Shown here: positions 35,838-49,064 of the stretch, piece after piece
Numbering within the stretch: position 1 is the first letter of the stretch
How the letters are laid out: each line of letters starts with the position of its first letter
Source of the DNA: Glomus cerebriforme
Taxonomy: Eukaryota > Glomeromycota > Glomeromycetes > Glomerales > Glomeraceae
DNA: 64,000 nucleotides
Direction of reading: 5' to 3'
Assembly: GCA_003550305.1 (NCBI GenBank)
Contig: QKYT01000020.1
Coordinates: 199,409-263,408, forward strand
The notes under the pieces: generated by a model
Seen by the model: the letters and a program-made list of their open reading frames with translations, nothing else
Database searches by the model: none
Told to the model about the DNA's origin: nothing
Position numbers and translations under genes: made by a program

Positions 35838-37223
35838 ATGTTCTTTCCTTTAATGACACGTTTAGTATCAAGACTACCTTCAAAATTTTCAACAATAAAA
35901 TTATCTACCAGAATCAATAATGCTATACACGTTAAATATACTACTAAAGCACCATTTATAAATAAATCCACATTTTCTAACCATTTTCTAATAAACTACA
36001 GAATGACAGTTGCATTTTGTTTCATAAGTAGTGGACTTTCCTTTTATTATCTTAATGGAAGTTCTCAGGTATAAAATTTTAGGTCGCAAGTTTCAACAAG
36101 TTATTTAGAATTAATGATGTTCTATTTGTTTTTATTGCTTAGCTTATTGGTCAAGTTGAATGTGCTTCATCGGTAAATGATAAAGTTATCAATTCATTCT
36201 GTATGGTTATAAATTTATTTAGGATAACTAATAATTCTAATAATTCAATTTATATTACTGTTTTAGAATATTGATATCAACAATGATAAAAATGTACCTA
36301 TGCGCCTTAGAATGGAAGAATATATAAAATCTTTACAACAACTAATCACTAAAGAAATTGAATCTCTTGATGGTAAAAAATTCAAATTTGATCATTGGGT
36401 AAGAGATCAAGGTGGAGAAGGAATTTCTTGTATCTTACAAGATGGGAATGTTTTTGAAAAAGCTGGTGTAAATATTTCAATTGTTCATGGAAAATTACCT
36501 GAAGCAGCAGTACAACAAATGAAATCACGCAATAAAGAAATTGATCCATCTAAGGGACCTTATCCATTTTTTGCCGCTGGAATTTCAATTGTTATGCATC
36601 CACATAATCCCTACGCACCAACCGTACATTTAAATTATAGATATTTTGAGATCAATAATGAAGATGGAACTCCAAAAACATGGTGGTTTGGTGGTGGATC
36701 TGATCTTACACCTTCTTATCTTTTTGAAGAAGATGCAGTTCATTTCCATAAAACACTAAAGGAAGCATGTGATAAACATGATGTCACATTTTATCCTGAA
36801 TTCAAAAAATGGTGTGATACATACTTTTATTTACAACATCGTGGTGAAGCACGCGGAGTCGGTGGTATATTCTTTGATGATATGGATAGAAAACCTGCTG
36901 AAGAAATATTTGCTTTTGTAAAGCAATGCGGTGATGCCTTTCTTCCATCTTATGTTCCAATCATCAAAAAGAGAATGAATATGAAATTCGGTAAAGAAGA
37001 GAAACATTGGCAACAATTACGAAGAGGACGATATGTTGAATTTAATCTTATATGGGATCGTGGAACAAAGTTTGGATTGCAAACTCCAGGTGCAAGGATT
37101 GAAAGTATACTTATGTCATTACCCTTAACTGCAAGATGGGAATATATGCACGTTCCTGAGAAAAATAGTCGCGAAAAAAAATTGATGGATGTGTTGAAAA
37201 ATCCACGTGATTGGGTAGCATAG
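35838..37223 (+). CDS. CPOX: Coproporphyrinogen III oxidase, mitochondrial
   Basis: Exons 35838-36068, 36143-36172 and 36267-37223 give 405 aa. The N-terminus ([16 protein letters not shown]) is basic and Ser/Thr-rich, as in a mitochondrial presequence, and is followed by a hydrophobic stretch (about 57-70). The oxygen-dependent core is complete: [49 protein letters not shown] (with the His thought to be catalytic), [42 protein letters not shown] and [15 protein letters not shown]. It converts coproporphyrinogen III to protoporphyrinogen IX in haem synthesis. Yeast Hem13 is cytosolic, whereas this form looks targeted to the mitochondrial intermembrane space, as in animals. Exon 2 is only 30 nt. 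Confidence 0.95.
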
Positions 37224-38295
37224 AAAACGAATATATTACTATTGACAGGACCATTAGAAGATCCAAAGCAAGTTTCACGGCTTTAATTTTTCACATCGAA
37301 TAATTTTAAATCAGTGTTACAAATATGAATATTTCTCATGAATTTTAACTTATAAAATCGAACAGAAAAAGAATGTATAGACAATTTTCTAAATAATGAC
37401 TTTTAATCAGAAATAAATTATGAAGGAAAAAAGACTTTGCAAACGACAGTTGTTAAAAAAGATGTTAAACAAAAAAAGAAAATGATCAGCTATACAAAAT
37501 AATTTCTATATAACTTTATTAACAATAAAAAATATATTATTAATAATATGATTGTATAGCTACTCCGTTGTTTATAAGAATAAACTCTAGAAGTTCTAAT
37601 CTAGATCATGAACAAATCTTAAACTAGTAAACAATAGATCATCACAGAAATTTTGCTAGTAAGTATTATTACAATTCTTCTATTTGATATATCATATTGC
37701 ACATGGGTTTTATAAATTTATGGAAATGAGCTAATTCATCGATAATTACATCTTAGCGATTATACTGTAAACAGCATTAGAAATCAAACCAGTTTTTGAA
37801 AATGCAATAAACATAATTCATATTGAATAGTTTTGTTGACATAAAATTTCAATCAAAAAAAAGGGGAATTCTTTAGATCTTCAAGAACAGGAATTTCATG
37901 TTAATTGCCATTCATTAAAATCATAATTTGGTTCAAGAAATATAATTCAAAACAATGAAACTATTGAACAATTTGAAGAATTAATTGAATGATTCCTTGG
38001 AAAAGGTTAATACAAAACAAAATGATACAAGTAATATAAGTAAATATATCCCACCCTTCCTCCTCTCCTATTTTTCTTAATAAGAATCAATTCACGCCAT
38101 AACTCCATATTCTACTTTATAGCAATTTTAAAATTGTGAAGAAATTGAAAGCATTTTATCTGTCGTACAAGATCCGCAATATCGTAATTTTTGAGGCGAC
38201 AAAACGGGCATTGATAATCATGGATCATGGCCAAATATGAACTGAATAGGATCAGCAACTAAAAAATTTTCTGATAAAAAAAATTTTTTTCTAAA
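37224..38295. other. Gene-free interval, CPOX to RCL1
   Basis: About 1.1 kb with no recognisable gene on either strand. AT-rich with scattered short open frames. It should hold the CPOX 3' UTR and the RCL1 promoter. Confidence 0.45.
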
Positions 38296-39800
38296 ATGAG
38301 TGGTAGTCAGTCAAGTAAAGTATTAAAGTTTTCAGGACATGGATATTTAAGACAAAGGCTTATTCTTGCTACATTAAGTGGAAGGATTATCAAAATTAAT
38401 AAAATTCGGTCCGAAGATAATGATCCTGGTTTAAAAGGTATATAAAGCTAATCCTTAAAATGAGAAAAATACTATTTGAAAATCCGGCAAACCACCATTC
38501 AAGGAACATTTGTTTTGATAATTGAAACAAATTTTTATAATAGATTTCGAAGCAAGTTTTCTAAGATTACTTGAAAAAGTAACAAATGGTTCAACCATTG
38601 AAATCAATTACACAGGTATATTTAATTATTTTTGAGTTATTTACCTCACCTCACTAGACTAACATTGTTACCTTCTTTAAAATAGGTACATCTATATTAT
38701 ACAAACCGGGAGTGATAACTGGAGGAAAAATTTATCATGAATGTGGTACATCAAGAGGAATTGGATATTTCTTGGAACCGTTAGTTGCATTGGCACCATT
38801 CAGTAAACAACCGTTTGATTTGACACTCACTGGAATAACTAATGATAACACAGATATATCTGTATGTGAAAAAAAAATATTTTGAAAAATATTTATTATA
38901 ATGTAATTTATTGTTACTTATTAATTTTGCCATATAATGATAGATGGATAGTATGAGAACAGTGACTTTGTTACAATTAAAAAAATTTGGTATCGAAGAA
39001 GGACTCGAATTGAAGGTAATTAAACTTCTGCTATGTTGTTATTGTTTTTTTAGAGAAAAGGCTAACTTTTGATATAAAATTAGATTAGTAAACGTGGATC
39101 AGCACCTTTAGGAGGGGGAGAAGTTAATTTTAAATGTCCAATAATAAGATCATTAAAACCAATGCAATTTACTGATGAAGGTAGAATAAAACGTATTCGT
39201 GGTATAGCAAGTTGTACGAGAGTATCACCACAAAATGCCAATAGATTAGTAGATTCAGCTAGATCTGTATTAAATAGATATATACCTGATATATATATTT
39301 ATACTGATGTATATAAAGGTGAAGAATCTGGCAAATCACCAGGATTTGCCTTAAATCTAGTTGCTGAATCTACTACAGGTGTTTTATATTGTTCCGAACA
39401 AGCTGCTTTATCTGGTGAAACCCCTGAAGATATTGGCAGCAGAACCGCTAAATTATTATTAAATGAAATAAGTAAAGGCGGTTGTGTTGATTCTTTGAAT
39501 CAATGGTTAATTTTATTATTAATGGTACTTGGTCCTGAAGATGTATCAAAAATTCGAATTGGGAAATTAACGGCTTTTACGTACGTATAACATTTTTTTA
39601 AAAAAAAATTTTATAAATATATATATATTAGAAAATACTAATTTATTAAATTTTTTCTTTCTTTTAGGATACAATATTTAAGAGATATAAAAGATATTTT
39701 TGATGTTACTTTTAAAATTAAATTAGACACCACAAATAATTCATTATTATTGGCTTGTGTTGGTGTCGGTTATATTAACTATAGCAAGAAAACAACTTAA
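38296..39800 (+). CDS. RCL1: RNA 3'-terminal phosphate cyclase-like protein Rcl1
   Basis: Seven short exons, starting MSGSQSSKVLKFSGHGYLRQRLILATLSG and ending VGYINYSKKTT. Key blocks: FEASFLRLLEKVTNGSTIEINYTG, SILYKPGVITGGKIYHECG, RGIGYFLEPLVALAPFSK, MRTVTLLQLKKFG, KRGSAPLGGGEVNFKCPI, RIKRIRGIASCTRVSPQ, AESTTGVLYCSEQA, and LNQWLILLLMVLGPEDVSK. The line fits Rcl1 better than the true cyclase RtcA: no HGG catalytic His motif is seen. Rcl1 is a nucleolar factor for 18S rRNA processing in the SSU processome with Bms1. It converges with RPL31, with 57 bp between stops. Confidence 0.9.
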
Positions 39801-39857
39801 GCAACACACAAATAAAATTAAAATGTATTCTTTGAAAGATAAAAAAGGAGATTTTAT

Positions 39858-40373
39858 TTATTGATCAACAATTTCAGTTTGCGTTCCTGAATCCGAAAAA
39901 AAATGTTTATTTAAATCAATAAAATTAAATTGAGAGGAAAAAGGATAATTAATTAATTACCTTTGAATGAAATCATTGGTACGTAAGAGACATGAGTATA
40001 CAATTTCTCTTTAGCATCCTCTTCATCATTTCTACGTCTAGCAAGACGTATACGCATACGACGAGGGACACTTCTAACACCTTGTTTCCAAATTTCTTTA
40101 TTCAACAATGGATCCAAACGAACATCATTTGTACCCATATGTTTTTTAGCAAAATCTTGAATTGCTTTAACTGCATGTGGTGCACGTTTCTTAAAACTCC
40201 TATAAATATATCCATATTAACATTTAGAGGTTTGTAAATAATTATTAAAAAATTAATCATGATTTTACGATAAATTACCGTCCGTGAATTGATTTGTGTA
40301 AATGAATTGTATAATCTCTTGTCACGACATCAGCGATCGCGCTACGTGTAGTTGGTTTTTTTTCTTTAGCCAT
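39858..40373 (-). CDS. RPL31: 60S ribosomal protein eL31
   Basis: Coding exons run 40373 to about 40281, 40199-39961 and 39886-39858, giving about 120 aa. Family blocks: [57 protein letters not shown] and [18 protein letters not shown], then [14 protein letters not shown] and the end TQTEIVDQ. A component of the large ribosomal subunit near the exit tunnel. A GT-AG signal pair (donor near 40732, acceptor just upstream of the ATG) suggests a 5' leader intron, common in ribosomal protein genes. The leader region holds three tandem repeats. Confidence 0.95.
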
Positions 40374-40463
40374 TCCTATACAATAAATATTTAAAAATTA
40401 ATACCTAATTTCTCTTGAATAAATTAATATAATTAAATCAATTAAATTCAGTTTTAAAAAAGA

Positions 40464-40760
40464 ATAGTCTTTAATCAATTTTTCAATGGATGATTAACTA
40501 AATACTTAATAAAATAATATCTTTTGCTTAAAGAAAATAAATGAATAAAATTTTAATATTATTGTATCAAAATCGATTTTTTCAACGAATGATTGAATAC
40601 TTACTAAAATTACCAAAATGATATCTTTCTTTTTAAGAAAAAATTTTATAAAAACTGAATAAAATTATGAATAATCTTTTTAAATCAATTTTTTTAAAAA
40701 TATATATATATATATGATTAATCACTACTTACCAAAAATAATATCGAGCTTAAAGGAAAC
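40464..40760 (-). repeat. Three tandem repeats in the RPL31 5' leader region
   Basis: Three diverged copies of about 100-125 bp. On the minus strand each contains a variant of gatattattttggtaa (near 40745, 40620 and 40525) followed by a taatcatc-like and gattaaagactatt-like segment (near 40690, 40580 and 40470). They sit in the probable 5' UTR intron; each copy's ggtaagta-like sequence could serve as an alternative donor. This is inference. Confidence 0.55.
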
Positions 40761-40885
40761 CAAGAAAAAAATTTTTTTGATCTTTTAAAAATTTCTTTGT
40801 GTAACATGGCCTGATCTGATCATCCAGTAAAATCACTGCATTTTATCAACGATAATTTTTTTTTCAGTAGAGGGAGGAAGAAAAA

Positions 40886-43072
40886 ATGTTGTCAGAAGTA
40901 GTACTTTGTTCATCAACAACAGATTCTATTATAAATGTCCTAGATTTTCGTACTGGTACTTTATATACTTCTTTTAAACAAAATAATTGTTTTAAACATG
41001 CTTTAGCTTTAATACCATATCCTGGACAGTGTGATAGAATTGGTTTAATAATTTCTGCTCAAGCGGATAAATCTTTATTACATATATATTCGTTTCAAAA
41101 GGTCTGTCTCCACTCGCATTAAGGGAATAAACCATCTTTTGTTAAATTTGATTATTGAGTATTAAAAATAAATCATTTTGTTAGGACCAAGTACATTTGA
41201 AATTTATATGCCCTGAGAAGATAGTTGCGTTAGTGGTATCAAATAGAGGAGCATTTTGCGCTGGTGGAACTGATAACGGAAAGATTTACATTTGGGAGGT
41301 ACAAATTTAATAAGCTTTGAACACTTTTATTCATAAAAAAAAAAACAAATTAATTAATTGAATGATTTTATCTAAAGATTTCTACAGGAATACTATGCAA
41401 AGTATTTGATGGTCATTATAAAAAGATTAATGTACTAAAATTTACTAGTGATGATTCTGCCTTAATATCTGGTAGTGAGGATGCGGGTGTAAATGTATGG
41501 CTATTAACTAGGTGAGTTGTGTTTTCTTAAAAAATAAATGTACATATATGTATTTATTAAAAATCGATTTATAAATTTAGTTTGCTGGATGATTCAGTTG
41601 ATGAAACACCTTCACCTTATTATACATGGTCTGAACATTCATTACCAATAACTGATATTTGGTGTGGAATAGGAAATTTTAATACAACAAGAGTATTAAC
41701 TTCTTCATTGGATCACACATGTAAAGTAAGTTGGTTGTATCACAATATTAAATTTTTTATTTCCATTTAATAATTAATAACCTTTAAAAAATTTATAATG
41801 ATTAGTTATGGGATTTGGCAACAGGATACCTTTTAACAACATTTATATTTCCAACAGTAATAACATGTATAATAGTTGATCCAGCCGAAAGAATGTTTTT
41901 TGGAGGTGGTAATGATAATTTAATATATCAAGTATATTTATATAGAAAACAAGAAAATAGAGGATATTCCGCGACCAATAGTAATGAGGAAATTATTGCT
42001 GTTGGGGGTACCGGTTCAATTGAAGATGTTTGTGAAATTTCCTCTTCTAAAGATAATAGGAAAGGAAATGTTTTTAAAGGACATAGGTTAGTTATTAAAC
42101 AAAATTTCTCAATATCTGAAAATTAGTTCATTCAATGATGAATAATTAATTTATTTAATTTATTTAAAAATATATGTAAAAAGTTCTTCAATTACTACAC
42201 TTGCACTTTCATATGATGCAACTTTGTTATTATCAGGATCACAAGATGGAACATTAATGATATGGGATATAACAAGTAAACAGATGATAAAAAATTTCTC
42301 TCATTATAAAGGTATTGATTATTATTTAAGTATTCCCTTTTTTTTTCTCTTAATAATATAAATATATTTATTTTATATTTGAATTTTTAGGACCTATAAC
42401 GAATTTATTTACATTCATAAAACCACCAGATTTAGTTTCATCTATAAATAATTTATCAAATAAAATTCCAATTCAACCAATACAATTATTTCAAAGAAAT
42501 ACTAAACAACATTCTGAACAAAAAATTAATGTTGAATATGTTAATATTATATTAAATGATAATACGAAGGTAAAAGTTATTTTTGGGTTAATATGATTTA
42601 TTAATTTATTTATTTAAATTGTTTATATATATATGTGTGTACTTTTTTTGTAGGAGATGGAATTATTTGAATATAATTGTACAGGTCAAGCTATCACATC
42701 TCCAGAATTATATGATCTACAAAAAGCAAAACAAACACTACTTCAACTTCAAGTAAGTAAACATTATGTACATACTGATGAATTTATTCCAAATTGTTTT
42801 ATAAAAAGCGAAAAAAAATAGTGTATAAAATATAAATTATACCCAATGTATACGTTATAATTACATAATACATATATATATTTTTTTAGGCTGAAGATAA
42901 TACATCAACTTTACAATCACAAATTTCATCATTACAAACGGAATTATTACGTATACATAATCAATATCAACGTATTAAAGGATTAAATAATGAATTATAT
43001 CAAGAATTAGTAACTGATTTTATTAAAAAAAGAAAGGAGAATGAAGATCAGAAACAAATGAGTAATAGTTAA
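40886..43072 (+). CDS. IPI3: WD40 protein Ipi3/WDR18 (Rix1 complex)
   Basis: About nine exons, first 40886-41101 and second 41185-41298; stop TAA at 43070-43072. WD blades: MLSEVVLCSSTTDSIINVLD, LVVSNRGAFCAGGTDNGKIYIWE, KINVLKFTSDDSALISGSEDAGVNVW, ITDIWCGIG with TRVLTSSLDHTCKLWDLATG, AERMFFGGGNDNLIYQVYL, TTLALSYDATLLLSGSQDGTLMIWD. The last exons form a coiled coil (LQKAKQTLLQLQ, LQSQISSLQTELLRIHNQYQ) and a charged tail, matching Ipi3/WDR18. It works with Rix1 and Ipi1 in late 60S maturation and ITS2 removal, recruiting the AAA ATPase Rea1. Divergent from RPL31. Confidence 0.85.
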
Positions 43073-43905
43073 AAAAAGATTTTAAATAGTAACAATTTTT
43101 TTTTAATGGGATAAAAAAGAAAAAAATGTGGCAAATCTTGTTACAAAATTATTAAAAATTATTTTAACAAGTTTCAATTTTCAAAAGCCCTAAAGGCAAA
43201 GAGTTTGAATGGGACCAAATTGGGAAATAACTTGGCATTAAAAAATATATTAAAAATATTCGATAAAAGTATTCCATACTAGTTTGATTAGTTAACAAAA
43301 TTTTTCGACCAATAAAAATCGTAATTTATTCAGGTAAAATCTGTTAACAGTTAATATATTAAATTAATAAAAAAAAAAAAAAAAAATTTATGATGTAAAA
43401 ATTATCAAAGATTGCTTGCATTAAGTCATAAGCCCGGATTAAAAATAATTAGTAAGGTTTATACGACTGTGCGCATTGCATATCAATGCATTAATTATCT
43501 TACTAATTTCAGTCTCGAAAAAAAAAGCGATAGACTGAAATTCTTTTAATAATAAATAATTTTCACGAAATAAAGTAATTGCATGGGTGTGTGCGGTTTA
43601 AATAAAAAAATCAGTTGATAAAAATGATGTTGCGAAACGATAACAAGTAAAAAATTGTTTCAGAAGGAAGTAACAAGTTTAATTTTAGTTTGACTGGTTT
43701 AAAAATATTTAAAAAATTTCTTTTTTTGTTATCTAACAATAAATTAAAAATGATGATTTACCAAATTTTTGGTTTTTTTTAGATAATGTTACAATTTATG
43801 CATAAATAAAGTAAAAAATTTATTTGTGTAATAAGTTAATTATTGTCAACTGTTAACGTAAAAATTACACAAGATAACAGGAAATTAATTCTTCCTTTTT
43901 TAATG

Positions 43906-43937
<32 letters not shown>

Positions 43938-45893
43938 GTGAAATAAAAGGGATTTGAAAGAATAAAATTTTATTTCTTTTTATTTCTTTTGAAATTATCC
44001 CAATTAATACGTAAATTATTAAAAAAGTTTATCAACAAAAATGTGGAGATTCAATTAATTACCGTTAATGATGATGTTTATTATTTATTATTTATAATAA
44101 AAATAACATAAAAATAACATATGAAAGAAATAAATTATTCCGTGATTGAAATATTTATATACATAATGTCACCACAATTTATTTTCCGTAAAAAAAAAAA
44201 AAAAAACGTGTTTATCCAACCATGCGATTATTATAAAATAATTAAATACATAAAAAAAAAAAAAAAAAAATCTTTTTTTTCGAGATATACTGAATTCTTA
44301 AATGTTGTAACCTATCTCCTTTGCTTTTAACCTTACAGCGCTTATGATCGCTTGGGATTGACATAAATTTTGACAATAATGAAATGAAATTGAAATACCA
44401 ATCAAATGCAAATTAAAATATTAAAACAATTGTCAATGAAGATCAGATGTTTTTTTACTATCTTTACTATCTTTGTAAAATAAAAGATTATATTGAAATA
44501 AATGTGGAAAACAAAAGTAACATATTTATATGCTTTTATGTCCTTAATTCTTATATGACGAAGTTTTTGGAGTTTCTCAATTGTGTCAGATTATTATTAT
44601 GGTTCATTAGGCTCATTACTTTCATTGTTGTTTTACCTTCTAATACAAATATTCTTACGTAAAAATTTCTTCATTCTTTTTTTCTTTTATTAGAGCAAAG
44701 TTAAATTTGAAATTTCGGCTGATGGAATGTATATTCTATTATGCAGGCTAAAATGTACTTTATTTAGCGCGCGTTTATTGCCCTGCATTTGTAACAAATT
44801 TTTTTTTTTTTTTACCCAATAAAACGTAAATTAGATAAATATTTATGTTTATATGAATTTTTTTCTTTGATATTAAAATACTTGCCATTTTAGTCCTATT
44901 TTGGTTTTTGGTTTAAACTTTTTAAACTGTATTACCATTTAAAAAAATATAATATGAGATATATGTATTAAAATAAATGTTATCGATTCTCGTGTCACCT
45001 TAAGAAAATAAATTATGAAATTTTGCTCAGAAATTTATTTACGTTTGTTTTTTTTTCCTCTCATTTTCAATCTGGGAGAAAAGGTACTGTATGTTGTTTA
45101 TTCGGTCTCTTTATACCCTAAAAGAAAAACAAGCAAATTTAAAGCAGTCTTCTTGTTTGCTAACTGCGACTCTTTGAAACTTATCAAAAAAACAATTTTT
45201 TTACCTTTAAAAAAAAATTATTATTACGACTTTTAGTTGTCCTTCAACTTTTTTTTTTTTTTTTTTCTTCAAAAAATCAAAAAAAAGTGTGACGTATTAT
45301 TCTTTGTATCCTTTTTTTTTACCAATTTATTATTTTTTTTATTTAAAAAAAAATCTATTTCGCGTTTCATATGATACATCAAAAAAATTATATCTAGTCT
45401 ATATGATATAAGAGATCCCTTACAAGGTCCTTTACGATCTTTAAAACGTAAGGGCAACCCCTTTTGTATATTTTGCCCTTAATTCAAAAAAAAAAATAAT
45501 AATTCTTTTATCAAAAACAGATTTTTTTTTTTTTTTACCGACCTTTTTTTCTTTTTTACCGTTAAAGAGTCGGTAATATAATATATAATATATTTTATAT
45601 ATACATATATATATATGTATATATGTATACATATATTATATTTTGTAAATTGGAATAAATAAAATTTGACGTCACGACAGCTCCAACTGCTGTCAAAGAT
45701 CCCATTCCTTTGCGAAACAATCTGAAAGTTTCGCGTTAATCCTTTTTTTTTTTTTTTTGTGAACACTTAAACATCAGTCGCTGTGCGGCTCCAACAAGTT
45801 TTCCACTCTTTGAAAAGTGTGGTCGTGCACCCACACTTACATATTAAACAATTGTGGAGTTCAATTATTGGACAACCTCAAGAAATTTCAAAT
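43073..45893. other. Gene-free AT-rich interval
   Basis: About 2.8 kb with no supported gene. It holds many A/T homopolymers (43372, 43912, 44810 and 45250), an 11-bp inverted repeat (aatttcagtct at 43505, agactgaaatt at 43532) and an alternating ta/tgta palindromic stretch at about 45590-45640. Open frames here are low-complexity. The promoter of the next gene must lie at the 3' end. Confidence 0.45.
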
Positions 45894-47009
45894 ATGTCAC
45901 AACCTGACATAAATCATCATAGTCGTTCTCCTTCTACTTCTTCGCTTCGTCGTCGAAATATTAATGATGATAATAATGCGACTTCTCCAACAAATGCTTC
46001 CGCAAAAAGATATGCAACTTATGAATTAAGTTGGCAAGATAATCTCGATTTTAATTCAAATAATTTTATATCTGATCATATTGAACATTCACAAAATAAT
46101 GATACTTCACCAAATTCCGCACAGGCTGCGAGACGATCATTACCTTTATCTCCACCACCTACATCTCCATTACCTCCGATACCTAAAGATCAATTACAAA
46201 ATAAATCTTCACGTCATTCTAAAAAATCACCTTCACCAATTGTGATTACGAGACGTTCTGAGTTACGTGATAAAAATGAAAATGAACCTCAATCACCTTT
46301 TGGAGGTATTACGGTTACAACTGTTAAAGTAGTAGAAATACTTCATAGTCCTACTGAAGAGGATTCAACAAAAAAAGATGGATTTAAAAAATCTCAACAA
46401 AGGAATTTACGTCCAAAAACTTTAAATCTTACTACTACAGCTCCTGTTGGAATAATTACTAGTGAACGTGTTGACCGTAAACATAGAATTACTTTGCCGC
46501 CACCTCCGCCACAAGCGCCACGGCATCCGCCACCATTGTCACGTATTGATGAAAAGAAAAATCGAAATTCTAAAATGTTAAATCAAAAAAAACCTTCTTC
46601 AATAATAAATTATTCAAAAATAAAAGGAAATAAAAATGGAAAAAATCCGGAGATGATCATACCAAAAGAAATGGCTTTTATTGATCCAAGATTATTAGCG
46701 CTTAATAAATCTCTTGTTAGAAATCCATCAACAACGAATCGTAATCGTAAAATAGTAAGACGTGGTGGAAGTGTTCATAAAAAAAGGGTACCTCCAAAGA
46801 ATTTAGAATTTTCTTCTACTTCAAATCCTTCACATTCAAATGATCCTACAGATATGGAAGCTGATTTACCTCCCATTAAACATCAAATGTTTCCATGGTT
46901 ACCAGGTTCACCTAAACCACCTCAATTACTTCACGCTTCATTAGTCCCTCTTCCTCATCGTGTGAATCGTGTAGCTGCTGTTTCAAATCCTGATTCTCAT
47001 AAAATTACA

Positions 47010-47046
<37 letters not shown>

Positions 47047-48581
47047 TCAATTTATTAACTACAAAAAGAAATTCAAGATCTAGTATTAATCGTTTATCAC
47101 GTGTTAATTCTCAAAGAAGACGCGCTTCTGTCATTGCACCAAATCCAAATCGTGCTTCATTAGTATTTAGACGCCAACTCTTAGAAGAAAGTTTGATGAT
47201 GTCATTTAGTGGAATGATGATGGGTGGTGTTCAACAACCTCCTACTTCATTACCAAAACCACCAATTAGACGAAAAACTAAAAAAGGTAGCAATGCTAAA
47301 GTAGAAGATAGGGAAACAAGACGGGAAAGAAGAAAGAAAGAGAAATTAGGAAAAAAACTTGCTCAAAATGAAGTGTCAAATAATAATAATGTGAATGGTC
47401 AAATAGAAGGAACGAATAAAGAAAATGCTATTGATAGCAAAAAGGTTGATCCAGAAAAACCTATTGAAGAGAAAAAAATTTTTATGGGACCCCAACCACC
47501 ACCAAGAAGATCACCACAAGATAAAACTATAAATGATTATTCTCCGCCACCGAAACTTAAAAATAATTCTTTACCATTGCTTTCTTCACCACCAGACCGA
47601 AGATTAGGAAATTCTAATGGTGGTTCATCTTCAGAACTTCCAACTGATGAACCTCCACCTTTTCCAACTCATTTGGCGCGTTCGTCCCCATTTTTTGAAA
47701 ATACTTCAAGTAAGGAAAGATCAAAGCGTAAACAATCACCATATTCACCACCTTCAATAGGTCAACAGCCTATCTCACCTATATCACGTGTCACGCCTTC
47801 TACTTCGGAAGGCAATGAACTAATTAATGATGAAGAATCACAACACTTTGTTGATTTTGACGAAACTAATTCAATTCATCAATTACCTTCTCCAACTTTG
47901 GCTCCAAATAAATCTCGAATTGGACTTTTAGGATTGTTCAATAAACAAACAACAAAAGATTCTACTACAACTCCACAAATTAGTTCACCCGTATTTCATT
48001 CACCACAATCGCCAACAACATCAGTTCCATTAACATCATCAACCCCCCCACAATCTCCACCATTAAGTCCCTCAAGGACTTTAAAATTTCCCCAACAGTT
48101 ATCACGGATAGGAAAATCTCGTCGTGGAACTGAAAATGGCCCAAGCAGTCCTCCTCCTGTTCAAGATCAAGAAAAATTAAAAAAGATGGAACAATTTGAA
48201 GCTTTAATTGCTAACTCGGAAACACCAAGTAGCAAAAAACCCATCACTGAAAAAATAAGAGCTCTTACAACAGCCATAACTACAGTTGCATCCACTGCCA
48301 CTTCATCAGCCTCTTCAAGTATCATGACTTCAAATACTGAAAAGAGAAGAAAAGTTGCAGATGGAACTCCTTCTAACAGTCCTAGGCATTCAAGTGAAGG
48401 GTCATTTAAAAGTGAGGAAAAAGAAAGTGTACAAAAGAATGGTTTAAGAAGGGGCTCTTCAGAAAGAGGTCCTTTGACAATTACTGATTCTGTTCATTAT
48501 CAACCAAATGAAAGACCAGAATTAGGACCAGGTGATGATGGTGTGATTAGAGTGACATTAACTCCGGCAGTTTGTCGATGA
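45894..48581 (+). CDS. Large disordered Pro/Ser-rich protein, 895 aa
   Basis: Intronless. The frame is open upstream to 45783 but the first ATG is at 45894 (MSQPDINHHSRSPSTSSLRR). Nearly the whole protein looks disordered: SH3-ligand-like Pro stretches at about residues 80-97 (LPLSPPPTSPLPPIP), 201-218 (LPPPPPQAPRHPPPL) and 531 (GPQPPPRRSP); many SP/TP sites; a poly-Asn run (about 372-384, from aat repeats at 47009-47045); a basic helix (about 475-490, RETRRERRKKEKLGKKL); and a tail ending IRVTLTPAVCR. No domain is recognised. SP/TP and PxxP density suggests a phosphorylated scaffold for SH3 or WW proteins, perhaps in actin or polarity control; this is inference. Codon use and length leave little doubt that it is coding. 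Confidence 0.8.
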
Positions 48582-49064
48582 TAAAAAATCAAAAGTAATT
48601 GTGTATTAATATATTTTTTATTATTTTCATTGTGTAAATATCTTTCCATATTACTTTCTGTGTTGTAATTTATGTATCTTTATAATTAGCACGATACAAA
48701 TAAATTATTTTAATTTATATCATATATATGTATTTTTTTTATTTTTTACGAAACAAAAAAAAAAAAATAAATTAATTAATAAATATGAATAGAGAAATCT
48801 TTATATATTAATGTTTTTTTTTTACAATCGTTTTTTCATTAGTTTTTTTTTTAAAAAAAAANAAAAAAAAGGAAATCATTTGAGCAATAAAAAAAAAAAT
48901 TTTTGCAAACATTACAATATATTTTAAAATTAAGATTTTTGACTCGATTTTTTATTGTGATTGTTAATTTTAAAAAGATTTTACATATCCGATAAATTTT
49001 TCTGATATTATTTTTACTGCGTTAACGATATTTGAATCAAATTAATTTTGATTTGACGTCAGGT
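48582..49064. other. 3' interval with homopolymers and one ambiguous base
   Basis: Downstream of the 895-aa gene. Long T and A runs; n at 48862 lies within a poly-A run and probably marks an unresolved homopolymer. No gene seen before the tRNA. Confidence 0.45.

Noticed and set aside
44121..44662. Two small plus-strand frames downstream of IPI3
   Set aside because: Composition matches random AT-rich sequence, with no splice or promoter signals.
45269..45766. Several overlapping small frames rich in Lys, Phe and Tyr
   Set aside because: Made of A/T homopolymers and ta repeats; no gene features.
48862..48862. Ambiguous base n as a biological feature
   Set aside because: It lies in a poly-A run and is most simply a sequencing or assembly uncertainty.
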